NCBI GenBank assembly: GCA_902549785.1
Contig: CACCWT010000001.1
Location: 10,108-74,107, forward strand
Length of the DNA stretch: 64,000 nt
Direction: 5' to 3'
Source: an uncultured Pelagibacteraceae bacterium
Lineage (GTDB): Bacteria > Pseudomonadota > Alphaproteobacteria > Pelagibacterales > Pelagibacteraceae
Part shown: piece by piece, positions 8,808 to 17,679 of the stretch
How positions within the stretch are numbered: the first letter of the stretch is position 1
Layout of the letters: every line of letters starts with the position of its first letter
Translations under genes and position numbers: made by a program
Notes under the pieces: generated by a model
Seen by the model: the letters and a program-made list of their open reading frames with translations, nothing else
What the model was told of the DNA's origin: nothing
Database searches by the model: none

Positions 8808-9310
8808 AAAAATTTTTTTTTATTATATTTTTTCTAATTCTTTCTAGTAATGCAAATGCTGGATGTGATGATCCAATTGCTGATGGAGTAGACTATTCTA
8901 AATGTAAATTTTCGGATGGTCAGGATTTACAAGGAACCTTTCTACCTAACTCTAATCTCTCATTTGCTAGTTTTATTCAAGTAAATTTTGATAAAAGTAT
9001 AATGATGAATTCAGATTTAACATTTGGAACTTTTTCAGAGTCGTCTTTCATAAGAGCTAATTTATATGAGTCAAATTTAGGTGGTGGAAATTTTGAGCAA
9101 TCAAATTTTACAAGTGCTAACTTAACTAGAGTAGATTTTACAGGTTCTACTCTCATAGATGCAAATTTTCAGAATTCCAATTTAATGGAGGCAAACTTTA
9201 CGTCATCTAATATTTTAAATGCAAATTTCGATGGTGCGAATTTAATTGGCGCTACTTGGACAATGGGAGAAATTTGTGGACCAGAGTCTATAGGTATTTG
9301 TAATAAATAA
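8804..9310 (+). CDS. Secreted pentapeptide-repeat protein
   Basis: A 168 aa protein with a Sec signal peptide (about residues 1-19, SSNANA before GCDD) and then roughly 20 tandem A(D/N)LxX pentapeptides (for example ANLYESNLGG, ANFTSSNILN, ANFDGANLIG), which fold as a right-handed quadrilateral beta-helix. Two Cys occur near each end (CDDP..SKC and EICGPESIGICNK) and could form disulfides in the periplasm. The residue before Cys20 does not make a good lipobox. It is translationally coupled to azlD. The role is unknown; a periplasmic binding or scaffolding function is possible. Confidence 0.8.
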   Translation: MKKFFFIIFFLILSSNANAGCDDPIADGVDYSKCKFSDGQDLQGTFLPNSNLSFASFIQVNFDKSIMMNSDLTFGTFSESSFIRANLYESNLGGGNFEQSNFTSANLTRVDFTGSTLIDANFQNSNLMEANFTSSNILNANFDGANLIGATWTMGEICGPESIGICNK

Positions 9311-9314
9311 ATTC

Positions 9315-10235
9315 GTGAAGAATCTTCTTAAATTAGATGGATTTGAAATTTTCTTTCATGAAAAATCTAAGAGGATAATAAATATAAAAATTGAGGATCA
9401 AATTATTGATCGATTAGTATTTCCGTTTAAAAAATTTAATATTACAGCATTAGAATATAAACCATTTACAAGGTTCACTATTGCAAAAAGTTTAGATGAA
9501 ACTGCATCTAATAAATTAAGTAATTTTTTAAACGAAATTATTAAAGATAGAGATACTGGTTGTTTTATAATTGGTCCAAAAAATAATTCTTCTAAGATAG
9601 ATCAAACATTTTTAGTTAAACTATCAACTGCAATAACTCATTTAATTGGAAATCCAAATCACGACTCAATGGCTGGAAAATACTATGCAAGGTTTCACGT
9701 TAAACATGAAGATAATAGCGACTCATATCTTCGTAAGGCATATATAAATATGGATTTACATACTGATGGAACATATGTACGAGAAATAACTGATTGGATA
9801 TTAATGTCAAAGCTAGAGGAGGAGAATGTGATTGGTGGAGAGACTGCTTTACTACATCTTGATGATTGGGAACATTTGTCTGATCTCTCAGATGACAAAA
9901 TTGGACAGCAAAATTTTATTTGGGGATCTCCAAAAAGTAAAAATATTGATTATAAAGTTGAACACCCTGTGTTTTCAAAAGATAGAGATGGAAAACCTAT
10001 TATTTCTTACATCGATCAATTTCCTGAACCAAAAAATATGGATCAAGGACTGTTTTTACAAAGATTATCTGATGCTCTTGAGGGTAGTAAAAATAAGATA
10101 ATCACATCTTTACCAGTTGGTAGCGCTGTTGTAGCGAATAATTATTTTTGGCTACATGGTCGAAAACCTTTTAAAGAAAATAAAAATTTATCAAGAGAAT
10201 TACTAAGAATAAGAGGTTCCTTTTTTAACAATTAA
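9315..10235 (+). CDS. glaH: Glutarate 2-hydroxylase (GlaH/CsiD), 2OG-Fe(II) dioxygenase
   Basis: Converts glutarate plus 2-oxoglutarate and O2 to L-2-hydroxyglutarate, succinate and CO2, a step of lysine/glutarate breakdown. The 306 aa protein matches E. coli CsiD as I recall it over most of its length: ALEYKPFTRF, HLIGNPNHDSMAGKYYARF, NSDSYLRKAY, H149-T-D151 in DLHTDGTYV, LLHLDDWEHL, YIDQFPEPK and the distal His281 in WLHGR. The start codon is GTG at 9315, four bases after the pentapeptide stop; no in-frame ATG lies nearby. The usual partner LhgO (L-2-hydroxyglutarate oxidase) is not in this window. Confidence 0.9.
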   Translation: MKNLLKLDGFEIFFHEKSKRIINIKIEDQIIDRLVFPFKKFNITALEYKPFTRFTIAKSLDETASNKLSNFLNEIIKDRDTGCFIIGPKNNSSKIDQTFLVKLSTAITHLIGNPNHDSMAGKYYARFHVKHEDNSDSYLRKAYINMDLHTDGTYVREITDWILMSKLEEENVIGGETALLHLDDWEHLSDLSDDKIGQQNFIWGSPKSKNIDYKVEHPVFSKDRDGKPIISYIDQFPEPKNMDQGLFLQRLSDALEGSKNKIITSLPVGSAVVANNYFWLHGRKPFKENKNLSRELLRIRGSFFNN

Positions 10236-10252
10236 GTGTAGAAAATACACTA

Positions 10253-11023
10253 ATGAAACTTGGATTTATAGGAACCGGCAAAATTACTTCAGCAGTAGTG
10301 ACGGGTATATGTAATTCTAAAATCAAGTATTCTAAAATTATTGTATCCGAAAGAAATAAAAAAATTTCAAAACAATTAAAAAAAAGTTTCAAAAAAATTT
10401 ATATTGCAAAAAATAATCAAGATATTGTTAATGACTGTAACTGGATTTTTCTAGCAGTAACACCTACTGTTGCAAATCAAATTATACATAAGCTAAAATT
10501 TAAAAAAAGTCAGGTAATTGTAAGTTTCATATCAACAATGAATCTTCAAAATATTAAGAAAGCTGTAAAAGTAAAAGCAAATATTTCGAGAGTAATTCCT
10601 TTACCACCAATCTCTCTTAAAAAAGGACCAATTCCTATTTTTCCACCAAACAGAAAAGTTATAAACTTTTTTAAACATCTAGGAACAGTTGTTGAAATTA
10701 AAAATGAAAAATTATCTAAAAATTTTTGGTCAACATCTGGAATGATGGCACCTTTTTATGAATTATTAAGAACAATGTCTGAATGGTTAAATGAAAAGGG
10801 AATTCAAAAAGACCAAGCTCAGAGATATATAACATCTCTTTTTTTGGCACTTTCTGAAGATGCTGTAGTTAATTCTAACAGAGATTTAAAAATACTTGTC
10901 AAAGACTCCCAAACACCAAAAGGATTAAATGAGCAAGGTGTAAATGAATTAAAAAAAGCTGGTTTCTATAAAACTACTAACAAAACTCTAAATAGTATTC
11001 TTAAAAGATTAAATAAAGTATAA
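10253..11023 (+). CDS. Pyrroline-5-carboxylate reductase-like (ProC family) protein
   Basis: A 256 aa NAD(P)-dependent reductase-like protein. The N-terminal Rossmann motif is GFIGTGKITSAVV (residues 4-16), and a C-terminal P5CR dimerisation domain contains 'KDSQTPKGLNEQGVNELKK' where housekeeping ProC has a SPGGTT..GL motif. The sequence is Lys-rich and divergent, so a role in proline synthesis is doubtful. Reduction of another cyclic imine or amino-acid intermediate is possible, and its neighbours (glutarate hydroxylase, amino-acid transporters, LysE exporter) fit lysine or ornithine metabolism. It lies 17 bases after glaH and 6 before the next ATPase gene. Confidence 0.7.
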   Translation: MKLGFIGTGKITSAVVTGICNSKIKYSKIIVSERNKKISKQLKKSFKKIYIAKNNQDIVNDCNWIFLAVTPTVANQIIHKLKFKKSQVIVSFISTMNLQNIKKAVKVKANISRVIPLPPISLKKGPIPIFPPNRKVINFFKHLGTVVEIKNEKLSKNFWSTSGMMAPFYELLRTMSEWLNEKGIQKDQAQRYITSLFLALSEDAVVNSNRDLKILVKDSQTPKGLNEQGVNELKKAGFYKTTNKTLNSILKRLNKV

Positions 11024-11029
11024 TTTTAT

Positions 11030-11806
11030 ATGCAGCAAGCTTCAAACATTCTGCAAATTGATAACTTATCAAAATATTTTGGTGGTTTGGCAGCTGTATC
11101 AAATTGCTCATTAAAAATAAAAGAAGGTTCAATTACAGGAATAATTGGTCCGAATGGATCAGGCAAAACCACTCTATTTAATCTTATAGCTGGCAATCTC
11201 AAATCATCAGATGGAAAAGTATTATTTAATAAAGAAGATATAACAAACGTTCCATCTCATGAGCTTTTCTCAAAAGGTTTACTTAGAACCTTTCAAATAG
11301 CTCACGAGTTTTCAAATATGACTGTCCTTGAAAATTTAATGATGGTACCAGGTAATCAAACAGGGGAAATTTTAATAAATGCCCTTTTAAAACCAAATTT
11401 AATTAAAAAAGAGGAAGATATAATTAGAGCAAAAGCATACGAAGTAACTGAATTTTTAAATCTTAAACATCTAGCAAATGAACGTGCTGGTAATTTATCC
11501 GGAGGGCAAAAAAAGTTGCTAGAACTTGGAAGAACAATGATGGTGGATGCAAAGCTTGTTTTATTGGATGAAGTTGGAGCAGGGGTTAATAGAACATTAT
11601 TAAAAGACTTAGGAACAGCAATATTAAGACTTAACAAAGAAAAAAACTATACTTTTTGTATGATTGAGCATGATATGGATTTTATAAGCAGAATGTGTGA
11701 TCCAGTCATTGTAATGTCTGAAGGTTCTGTTCTTTTTGAGGGAACTTCAGATGAAGTTAAAAAAAACGAAAAAGTTATAGATAGTTATTTAGGTAGAAAG
11801 AAGTAA
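11030..11806 (+). CDS. LIV-type ABC transporter ATPase (LivG-like, second system)
   Basis: A 258 aa ATPase of the second HAAT transporter. Walker A is GPNGSGKTT, the Q-loop region is LLRTFQIAHEFSNM and the signature is LSGGQKKLLELGRTMM. Walker B reads LVLLDEVGAGV, with Val where Pro is normal after the catalytic Glu. The switch His is in MIEHDMDF. It starts 6 bases after the ProC-like gene and abuts the LivF-like gene with no gap. Confidence 0.9.
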   Translation: MQQASNILQIDNLSKYFGGLAAVSNCSLKIKEGSITGIIGPNGSGKTTLFNLIAGNLKSSDGKVLFNKEDITNVPSHELFSKGLLRTFQIAHEFSNMTVLENLMMVPGNQTGEILINALLKPNLIKKEEDIIRAKAYEVTEFLNLKHLANERAGNLSGGQKKLLELGRTMMVDAKLVLLDEVGAGVNRTLLKDLGTAILRLNKEKNYTFCMIEHDMDFISRMCDPVIVMSEGSVLFEGTSDEVKKNEKVIDSYLGRKK

Positions 11807-12514
11807 ATGGCATTTTTTGAAGGAAATAAAATGACAGGCGGATACGGTGATGGTCCTGATATTATCAGCTCGTGCACTATTAATGTTAATAGGGGTGAGA
11901 TAGTTGCGATCCTTGGACCAAATGGAGCTGGCAAGTCTACAGCTATGAAGGCAATGCTTGGATTATTAAATTTAAAATCAGGAAAAATATCAATCGATGG
12001 AGAAGATATTTCTAAACTATCTCCTCAAGAAAGAGTTAAAAAGGGAATATCATTTGTACCACAAACTAGAAATGTTTTTGCAGAACTTACTGTTAAAGAA
12101 AATTTAGAGGTTGGTGCTTTTTTAAGAACGGATAATGTAAACAATGTTATCGAAGAAATATATGATCTATTTCCAATCTTAAGAGAAAAAAAAGATCAAG
12201 TTGTTGGACAATTATCAGGTGGACAAAGACAACAAGTAGCTTTGGGACGGGCTTTAATGATAAAACCATCTGTTCTTATGTTGGATGAACCTACAGCAGG
12301 TGTTTCCCCTATAGTCATGGACGAATTATTTGAACACATTATCAGAGTTAAAAATACAAAAGTAGCAATCATTATGGTCGAACAAAATGCAAAACAGGCT
12401 TTAAGTATTTCTGATCGTGGATATGTGCTTGTAACTGGTGAAAATAAATTTGAGGGGTCTGGTAAGGAATTATTAAATGATCCAGAAGTTAGGAGATCTT
12501 TCTTAGGAGCTTAG
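11807..12514 (+). CDS. LIV-type ABC transporter ATPase (LivF-like, second system)
   Basis: A 235 aa ATPase pairing with the preceding LivG-like protein. Walker A GPNGAGKST, Q-loop SFVPQTRNVFAELTVKENL, signature LSGGQRQQVALGRAL, Walker B VLMLDEPTAGVSP and switch VEQNAKQAL are intact and of LivF type. The ATG directly follows the TAA of the LivG-like gene, and one base separates it from the LivH-like gene. Confidence 0.92.
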   Translation: MAFFEGNKMTGGYGDGPDIISSCTINVNRGEIVAILGPNGAGKSTAMKAMLGLLNLKSGKISIDGEDISKLSPQERVKKGISFVPQTRNVFAELTVKENLEVGAFLRTDNVNNVIEEIYDLFPILREKKDQVVGQLSGGQRQQVALGRALMIKPSVLMLDEPTAGVSPIVMDELFEHIIRVKNTKVAIIMVEQNAKQALSISDRGYVLVTGENKFEGSGKELLNDPEVRRSFLGA

Positions 12515-12515
12515 T

Positions 12516-13526
12516 ATGGATTTAATTAATGCAGTAATAGTTTTATTGAATTATACAATTATTCCAGCCTTAACTTATGGCTCTCAATTAGCACTTGGAG
12601 CAATTTTTGTAACATTAATATACGGTATTTTAAGATTTGCTAACTTTGCAACCGGCGACATGATGTCATTTGGTACAATGTTTGCAGTACTTTTGACTTA
12701 TTACTTTCAATCAATCGGAATTAACTTTGGTTTTCTACCAACTGCTTTGCTCACTATACCTTTTGCAATTTTTATGATGATTTTGTACATGCTGATAATT
12801 GATCAGACAGTATTTAAATATTACAGAATTAAGAAAAGTCCACCAGTAATGCTTGCAATGGTTAGCGTTGGTGTAATGTTTGTAACACAGGCGATCATAA
12901 GAATTATAATTGGGCCTACTGATCGAAGATTCTTAGATGGTGAAAAATTTATTTTAAAAGCAACTGAGTTTAAGCAAATGACAGGTCTTGCAGAAGGTTT
13001 AACAATTAAATCTACACAAATGATAACAATTGTGGTCACTATAATTGTTGTTGCTATTATGTTTTGGTTTTTAAATAAAACTAAAACTGGAACTAGCATG
13101 AGAGCTTACTCAGATAATGAAGATTTAGCTCTTCTTTCAGGAATTGATCCAAAAAAAGTAGTTCTAATTACCTGGATTATAGCAGGAATATTAGCAACAA
13201 TTGGTGGAATTCTTTATGGTTTAGATAAAAGTTATAGACCATTCGTGTATTTTAATAACATGCTACCCATTTTTGCTGCAGCGATAGTAGGTGGAATAGG
13301 AAATCCATACGGAGCATTCTTCGGTGGTTATGTTATAGCATTTGCTGAAATATTTTTGACATATGCATATAAAAGATTTTTAGTTTATATTTTGCCCGAG
13401 TCTTTAGAACCAAATTCATTGATGCAATTATTATCAACTGATTATAAATTTGCGATTTCATTTTCTATACTAGTTATTGTTTTGATATTTAGACCATCAG
13501 GTATATTTGAAGGAAAACGCATATGA
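12516..13526 (+). CDS. LIV-type ABC transporter permease (LivH-like, second system)
   Basis: A 336 aa inner-membrane permease of BPD_transp_2 type. Family motifs: TLIYGILRFANFATGDMMSF (about residues 34-53), the coupling loop 'GTSMRAYSDNEDLALLSGID' and the AAIVGGIGNPYGAFFGG glycine-rich segment. It overlaps the LivM-like gene by four bases. It is longer than the LivH-like protein of the first system, and the two systems do not look like a recent duplication. Confidence 0.9.
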   Translation: MDLINAVIVLLNYTIIPALTYGSQLALGAIFVTLIYGILRFANFATGDMMSFGTMFAVLLTYYFQSIGINFGFLPTALLTIPFAIFMMILYMLIIDQTVFKYYRIKKSPPVMLAMVSVGVMFVTQAIIRIIIGPTDRRFLDGEKFILKATEFKQMTGLAEGLTIKSTQMITIVVTIIVVAIMFWFLNKTKTGTSMRAYSDNEDLALLSGIDPKKVVLITWIIAGILATIGGILYGLDKSYRPFVYFNNMLPIFAAAIVGGIGNPYGAFFGGYVIAFAEIFLTYAYKRFLVYILPESLEPNSLMQLLSTDYKFAISFSILVIVLIFRPSGIFEGKRI

Positions 13527-14893
13527 GGAATTATTTAAATATAATTATAGCGTATTCAATAATGATGCTTTTAATTATTTTAGTTGGCATCTTTCAGTCT
13601 TGGTCTATAGCATTAACAATTTTTAATTATTGTATGATTTCGGCAGTAATGACACTGGGAGCAAATATTCAATGGGGTTATGCTGGCTTAATAAACTTTG
13701 GAATCATGGGGTATACTGCATTAGGTGGTTTGGCAGTTGTGTTAGTATCTGTAGCTCCTGTACCAGAAGCTTGGAGTGTGGGTGGAGTAAATATGATGAC
13801 TTGCCTAGGAATAATCATATTAATGATTTTTTCTACAAGGTATGTTTTAAAAAATATTCAAAAATCTAATAAAAGAAATTATTTAATAGCTGGGATAATT
13901 TTAGTTGGATTAATTCTAATAAAAATAATTGCTGGACCTGCGATTGAACAAATAGAAGCTGTTGATCCCGCAAAGACAGGGTTTCTGGGAGGACTTGGGT
14001 TACCAGTTTTATTCTCATGGATAGTTGGAGGACTTTTTGCTGCTGGGCTAGCTTTTATTGTAGGGAAAGTTGCTCTAGGATTAAGAGCAGATTATTTAGC
14101 TATTGCAACGTTATTGATAGCTGAAATTGTTGTTTCTATTATTAAACATGAAGATTGGTTGGCAAGAGGTGTAAAGAACGTTATTGGGTTAAAAAGACCA
14201 GCGCCTTATGAAATTGACCTACAAACTTCTCCTTGGTTTATAAATTTAGTAGAAAAATTTCACTCAGCAAAATTAGATCTAGCAAATTCATTGTCGGAAA
14301 GACAAGATATTTTAAATCAATTAGTGATCGATGCATCATCTGTTTATGTAAAACTATGCTTTGCAGGCATGTTTCTAGTTGTAGTTATAATTTTATTAAT
14401 AATTACACAAAAAGCTCTTTACTCACCTTGGGGTAGAATGATGAGAGCAATAAGAGACAATGAAGAAGCTGCAAGTGCAATGGGTAAAAATGTAGTTAAA
14501 CAACATTTATTTATATTTATTCTAGGATCAGCAATAGTTGGTATTGCTGGAGCTATGATGGTAACTAATGATGGCCTGTTTACCCCAGGCAGTTATAGAC
14601 CAATGAGATATACATTTGTAATATGGGTTATGGTAATTGTTGGTGGTACAGGAAATAACTTTGGTGCAATTCTAGGCGGGTTTGTTGTATGGTTTTTATG
14701 GGTAGAAGCAGCACCAATTGCTTTGTTCTTTATAAATTTATTTACAGCTCATTTACCTGAAACAAATGAAATCAAAGTTCATTTAATTAATAGTGCTCCA
14801 TATTTTAGATTTTTGCTTGTTGGTATTGGACTTCTTTTGATTATGAGATTTAGACCTCAGGGAATAATTCCAGAAAAAATTATAAAACAATAA
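13523..14893 (+). CDS. LIV-type ABC transporter permease (LivM-like, second system)
   Basis: A 456 aa permease, about 100 residues longer than the first-system LivM-like protein. It has AGLINFGIMGYTALGG in the N-terminal third, LRADYLAIATLLIAEI in the middle and the coupling loop 'MRAIRDNEEAASAMGKN'. The extra length comes from two additional hydrophobic segments around residues 100-140 and a loop of about 65 residues (near 215-280) before the C-terminal helices. It is followed by the LysE gene after 6 bases. The matching binding protein is probably the convergent gene at 15.6 kb. Confidence 0.88.
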   Translation: MRNYLNIIIAYSIMMLLIILVGIFQSWSIALTIFNYCMISAVMTLGANIQWGYAGLINFGIMGYTALGGLAVVLVSVAPVPEAWSVGGVNMMTCLGIIILMIFSTRYVLKNIQKSNKRNYLIAGIILVGLILIKIIAGPAIEQIEAVDPAKTGFLGGLGLPVLFSWIVGGLFAAGLAFIVGKVALGLRADYLAIATLLIAEIVVSIIKHEDWLARGVKNVIGLKRPAPYEIDLQTSPWFINLVEKFHSAKLDLANSLSERQDILNQLVIDASSVYVKLCFAGMFLVVVIILLIITQKALYSPWGRMMRAIRDNEEAASAMGKNVVKQHLFIFILGSAIVGIAGAMMVTNDGLFTPGSYRPMRYTFVIWVMVIVGGTGNNFGAILGGFVVWFLWVEAAPIALFFINLFTAHLPETNEIKVHLINSAPYFRFLLVGIGLLLIMRFRPQGIIPEKIIKQ

Positions 14894-14899
14894 TTTACG

Positions 14900-15508
14900 A
14901 TGAGTTTTTTCATTTTGGGGTTCTTTACAGGACTGAGCTTAATATTAGCTATTGGTGCTCAAAATATATTTGTAATTGAGCAAGGTTTAAAAAAACAATT
15001 TATTTTTATTGTATGTATAATTTGTACATTTTCAGATTTCCTTCTTATTTTTTTAGGAATATTCTTATTTCATTATTTTGAAAGTTTTTTTTCGCCTTCA
15101 GTTGAATTAATTTTAAATATTCTTCTATTTTTATTTTTAGTTCATTTTATTTGGAAAAAACTTAAAAATATAAATATAAATTTTGAAATAAATCAAAAAA
15201 ATGAAACCAAAGGTCTAGGTCCTGTAATAATTAAAACTCTTGGTTTTACTTATTTAAATCCTCATGTTTATTCTGATACTGTATTTTTTTTAGGAAATTT
15301 TTCTAAAAGTTTTTTAATTAATCAAAAACTATTATTTGGGTTTGGTGCAACTCTTTCCTCAATTATATTTTTTTTCACATTGGGATACTTATCTAAGTTT
15401 TTATCTAATTACTTGAATAGCAATAAAGTTTGGAAAATTATAAATATACTAATAATTTTATTTATGTCCGCACTTAGTATATTTGTATTAATCAATATTT
15501 TAGGATAA
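14900..15508 (+). CDS. LysE/ArgO family basic amino-acid exporter
   Basis: A 202 aa inner-membrane exporter with about six hydrophobic segments. The opening GLSLILAIGAQNIFVIEQGL (residues 10-29) is the LysE/ArgO signature, and 'TLGFTYLNPHVYSDTVFFLG' follows mid-protein. The likely role is export of lysine, arginine or a similar basic amino acid. It closes the long plus-strand run that begins at 4323. Its stop is near the bidirectional-looking stem at 15.5 kb, which could terminate it weakly. Confidence 0.85.
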   Translation: MSFFILGFFTGLSLILAIGAQNIFVIEQGLKKQFIFIVCIICTFSDFLLIFLGIFLFHYFESFFSPSVELILNILLFLFLVHFIWKKLKNININFEINQKNETKGLGPVIIKTLGFTYLNPHVYSDTVFFLGNFSKSFLINQKLLFGFGATLSSIIFFFTLGYLSKFLSNYLNSNKVWKIINILIILFMSALSIFVLINILG

Positions 15509-15541
15509 AAAAAAACTCCAGCGATTTTCACCGCTGGAGTT
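15506..15541 (-). terminator. Intrinsic terminator of the second LIV binding-protein gene
   Basis: A 10-bp perfect stem (AACTCCAGCG / CGCTGGAGTT) with an 8-base loop. On the minus strand it is followed by a run of nine or more T (the A-run at 15506-15515). On the plus strand the following bases are only weakly T-rich, so it mainly serves the minus-strand gene at 15555-16745. Confidence 0.92.
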
Positions 15542-15554
15542 AAATTATTAAGTA

Positions 15555-16745
15555 TTATCTTTGTTTTTTGTCTTTAAACTTACCACCTTTAATTTCTTTC
15601 TCAATAAAGGCACCAGACGCTTCTCCAACATCTGTAAGTTCTACACTTGATGCTCCTTCATAATTTACTGCTTTTCCACTAGCTAATAAATCCAAAGCTT
15701 TTTTCAATTCACCAGGATAAATTTTTTCTCCTGGAGCATTCGCAACAGACATTACATTTGCTTGTACAGTTGCTCTGTCAGCTTTGCCACCAGCTTGCAT
15801 AGCTAATACTATCAAAGCCGCAGCATCGTAAGATTCTGAAGTGTAAGGACCCGAAGAATCAATTCCTGCAGCACCAGCAACATCTTTGAATATTGTTGCA
15901 CCTTTACCCATTGATCCTGGGAGTGATCCAAAAGATTTATTTAAATCATTACCAAATCTGTCTGTTAAAGAGTCACCGATCATACCATCAGATAACACAA
16001 ACACATCAAATGCACCTGAATCTAATGAACCATCTATGATACTTCCACCAGCTTGGTCTAAGTAACCTAATACAGCTAAAGCATCTCCACCTGCAGCTGC
16101 TAATGTAGCAACTTCTGCACCGTAGTCACCTTTACCTTCTTCATGAGCTGTTACAACAGTTACGTTTATTCCATGAGCTTTAACAGCTGCAACATATACA
16201 TCTGCTAAACCTTTTCCGTAGTCGTTATTTGTATGTGTAACTGCAATACTTTTAACTTTTCTATCTTTAGTTATATCGGCTAATACTTGACCACCTCTTG
16301 CGTCAGATGGAGCAGTTCTAAAGAAATATCCATTATCTTTAAGATCAGTTAATCCTGGAGAAGTAGCTGATGGTGAAATCATAACAACACCATTTGGAAC
16401 AGCAACGTTAGTTGCTATAGCCCCAGTTACACCAGAACAATCAGCACCCATAATCGCTACTACACCGCCAGATATTAAGCCTTCAGCAGCAGCTGTTGCA
16501 GCAGCTGAGTCAACACAAGTTGAGTCTGCTCTTTCAACAGAAATTTTCTTTCCACCAAGTAGCGAGCCTGAGTCTGAAGCTTCTTTGAAAGCAAGCTCAG
16601 CTGAAGCAGCCATTGCTGGAGTTAGGGATTCAATAGGACCTGTAAATCCTAAAATAATTCCCATTTTAATGCCATGTCCATCTGAATATGCTTTTGATGC
16701 AAAGCAAGAAACAAATACAAACATCGCCAATACTAGTTTTTTCAT
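15555..16745 (-). CDS. Branched-chain/HAAT-type ABC transporter substrate-binding protein (second system)
   Basis: A 396 aa periplasmic binding protein (Peripla_BP_6). The signal peptide is about residues 1-19 (ending FASKA), and mature residues begin near IKMGIILGFTGPIESL. A Cys pair (STCVDS and GADCSG) is likely disulfide-bonded. The Shine-Dalgarno sequence AGAGGGAA (16749-16756 on the complement) is strong. The gene stands alone with its own terminator and is convergent with the permease/ATPase operon at 11.0-14.9 kb, which lacks a binding protein of its own, so the two most likely work together. The ligand is unknown. Confidence 0.88.
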   Translation of the reverse strand: MKKLVLAMFVFVSCFASKAYSDGHGIKMGIILGFTGPIESLTPAMAASAELAFKEASDSGSLLGGKKISVERADSTCVDSAAATAAAEGLISGGVVAIMGADCSGVTGAIATNVAVPNGVVMISPSATSPGLTDLKDNGYFFRTAPSDARGGQVLADITKDRKVKSIAVTHTNNDYGKGLADVYVAAVKAHGINVTVVTAHEEGKGDYGAEVATLAAAGGDALAVLGYLDQAGGSIIDGSLDSGAFDVFVLSDGMIGDSLTDRFGNDLNKSFGSLPGSMGKGATIFKDVAGAAGIDSSGPYTSESYDAAALIVLAMQAGGKADRATVQANVMSVANAPGEKIYPGELKKALDLLASGKAVNYEGASSVELTDVGEASGAFIEKEIKGGKFKDKKQR

Positions 16746-16756
16746 ATATTCCCTCT

Positions 16757-16770
16757 AATTGTTAACAATT
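16757..16770. promoter_or_regulatory. 14-bp perfect palindrome upstream of LIV binding-protein gene
   Basis: AATTGTTAACAATT reads identically on both strands. It lies directly upstream of the Shine-Dalgarno sequence of the minus-strand binding-protein gene, within its 73-base leader/promoter gap. It is a candidate repressor or activator operator. Confidence 0.4.
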
Positions 16771-16818
16771 TATATAATTAAAATTAAATCCTATTAGTTT
16801 TAATTTTCAATGAGAAAA

Positions 16819-17676
16819 TTATCTCATTTTTTGTGCAAAAAACACAGAAGTTATAACAATTATTCCACCAATTATTGTGATGAATGATGGAATCTCACCG
16901 AAAATGAAAAAAGTGAGCAATAAACCAAACACAGGAAATAAAGCATAGAAAGGTAAAACCATATCAAGAGGATAAAATTTATATAAATAAAACATCATTA
17001 AATGTCCAAGTAAGGAAATAATTGCTCCAGCATACAGAACTGTAAACCAACTCTCTAAACTAATATTTGTTATAGTTTGAATAGCATTACCTTCAAATAC
17101 AGATGATAATATAATTAAAATTAAAAATCCTGTGAAACTCATTATTGTATTTGTATATTTAATATCTAAATCTTTTAAATATCTTGAAAAGACTTGTGAT
17201 AGCCCATAAAAAAAGGCCATTCCACAAATTAGTAGTGATCCTATAATTTCATCAACAACTTTTGGATCAAAAGCAAGTATAACAATTCCAAAAAATGATG
17301 TCATAATAAGTAGCCATTTCTTGTAACTTATTTTTTCATTTAAAAATATTGAACTTAATATTATTCCAAACGGAATTGAAAGCTGAGCACCTATTGTTAT
17401 TGGTGCTAGTATACTTGAGGCATTAATAGATAAATATAAAAACATATTCACCGCAACACCAAAACAGATGGAAAATCCTATTAAAGGAACAATAAATTTT
17501 TTTTCAGGAATATAAAATTTAAAGAAAGGAACTAAACAAATAAATACAACAGCCATTCTTAAAGCGCCAAAAAGAATTGGAGGAATTGAGTCATTTAATC
17601 CAAGTTTCCCCGTTGGATAAGCACTTCCCAATAGAAAAACTACAAATAAAATAAGTAATGTGTGCTTTGTCGACAA
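16819..17676 (-). CDS. EamA/DMT family permease
   Basis: A 285 aa inner-membrane protein with about ten hydrophobic segments in two EamA repeats. It opens with LGSAYPTGKLGLNDSIPPIL (residues 16-35) and has a second repeat near 'LLICGMAFFYGLSQVFSRYL'. Such proteins move small organic metabolites; the direction and substrate are unknown. The gene is three bases downstream of the aldehyde dehydrogenase gene and is the last gene of the minus-strand catabolic operon that starts at 23377, so it may take up its substrate or expel a by-product. Confidence 0.82.
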   Translation of the reverse strand: MSTKHTLLILFVVFLLGSAYPTGKLGLNDSIPPILFGALRMAVVFICLVPFFKFYIPEKKFIVPLIGFSICFGVAVNMFLYLSINASSILAPITIGAQLSIPFGIILSSIFLNEKISYKKWLLIMTSFFGIVILAFDPKVVDEIIGSLLICGMAFFYGLSQVFSRYLKDLDIKYTNTIMSFTGFLILIILSSVFEGNAIQTITNISLESWFTVLYAGAIISLLGHLMMFYLYKFYPLDMVLPFYALFPVFGLLLTFFIFGEIPSFITIIGGIIVITSVFFAQKMR

Positions 17677-17679
17677 ATA

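Noticed and set aside
9695..9898. Antisense open frames inside glaH and many similar ones in other genes
   Set aside because: They are shadows of well-supported genes with no ribosome site or recognisable domain.
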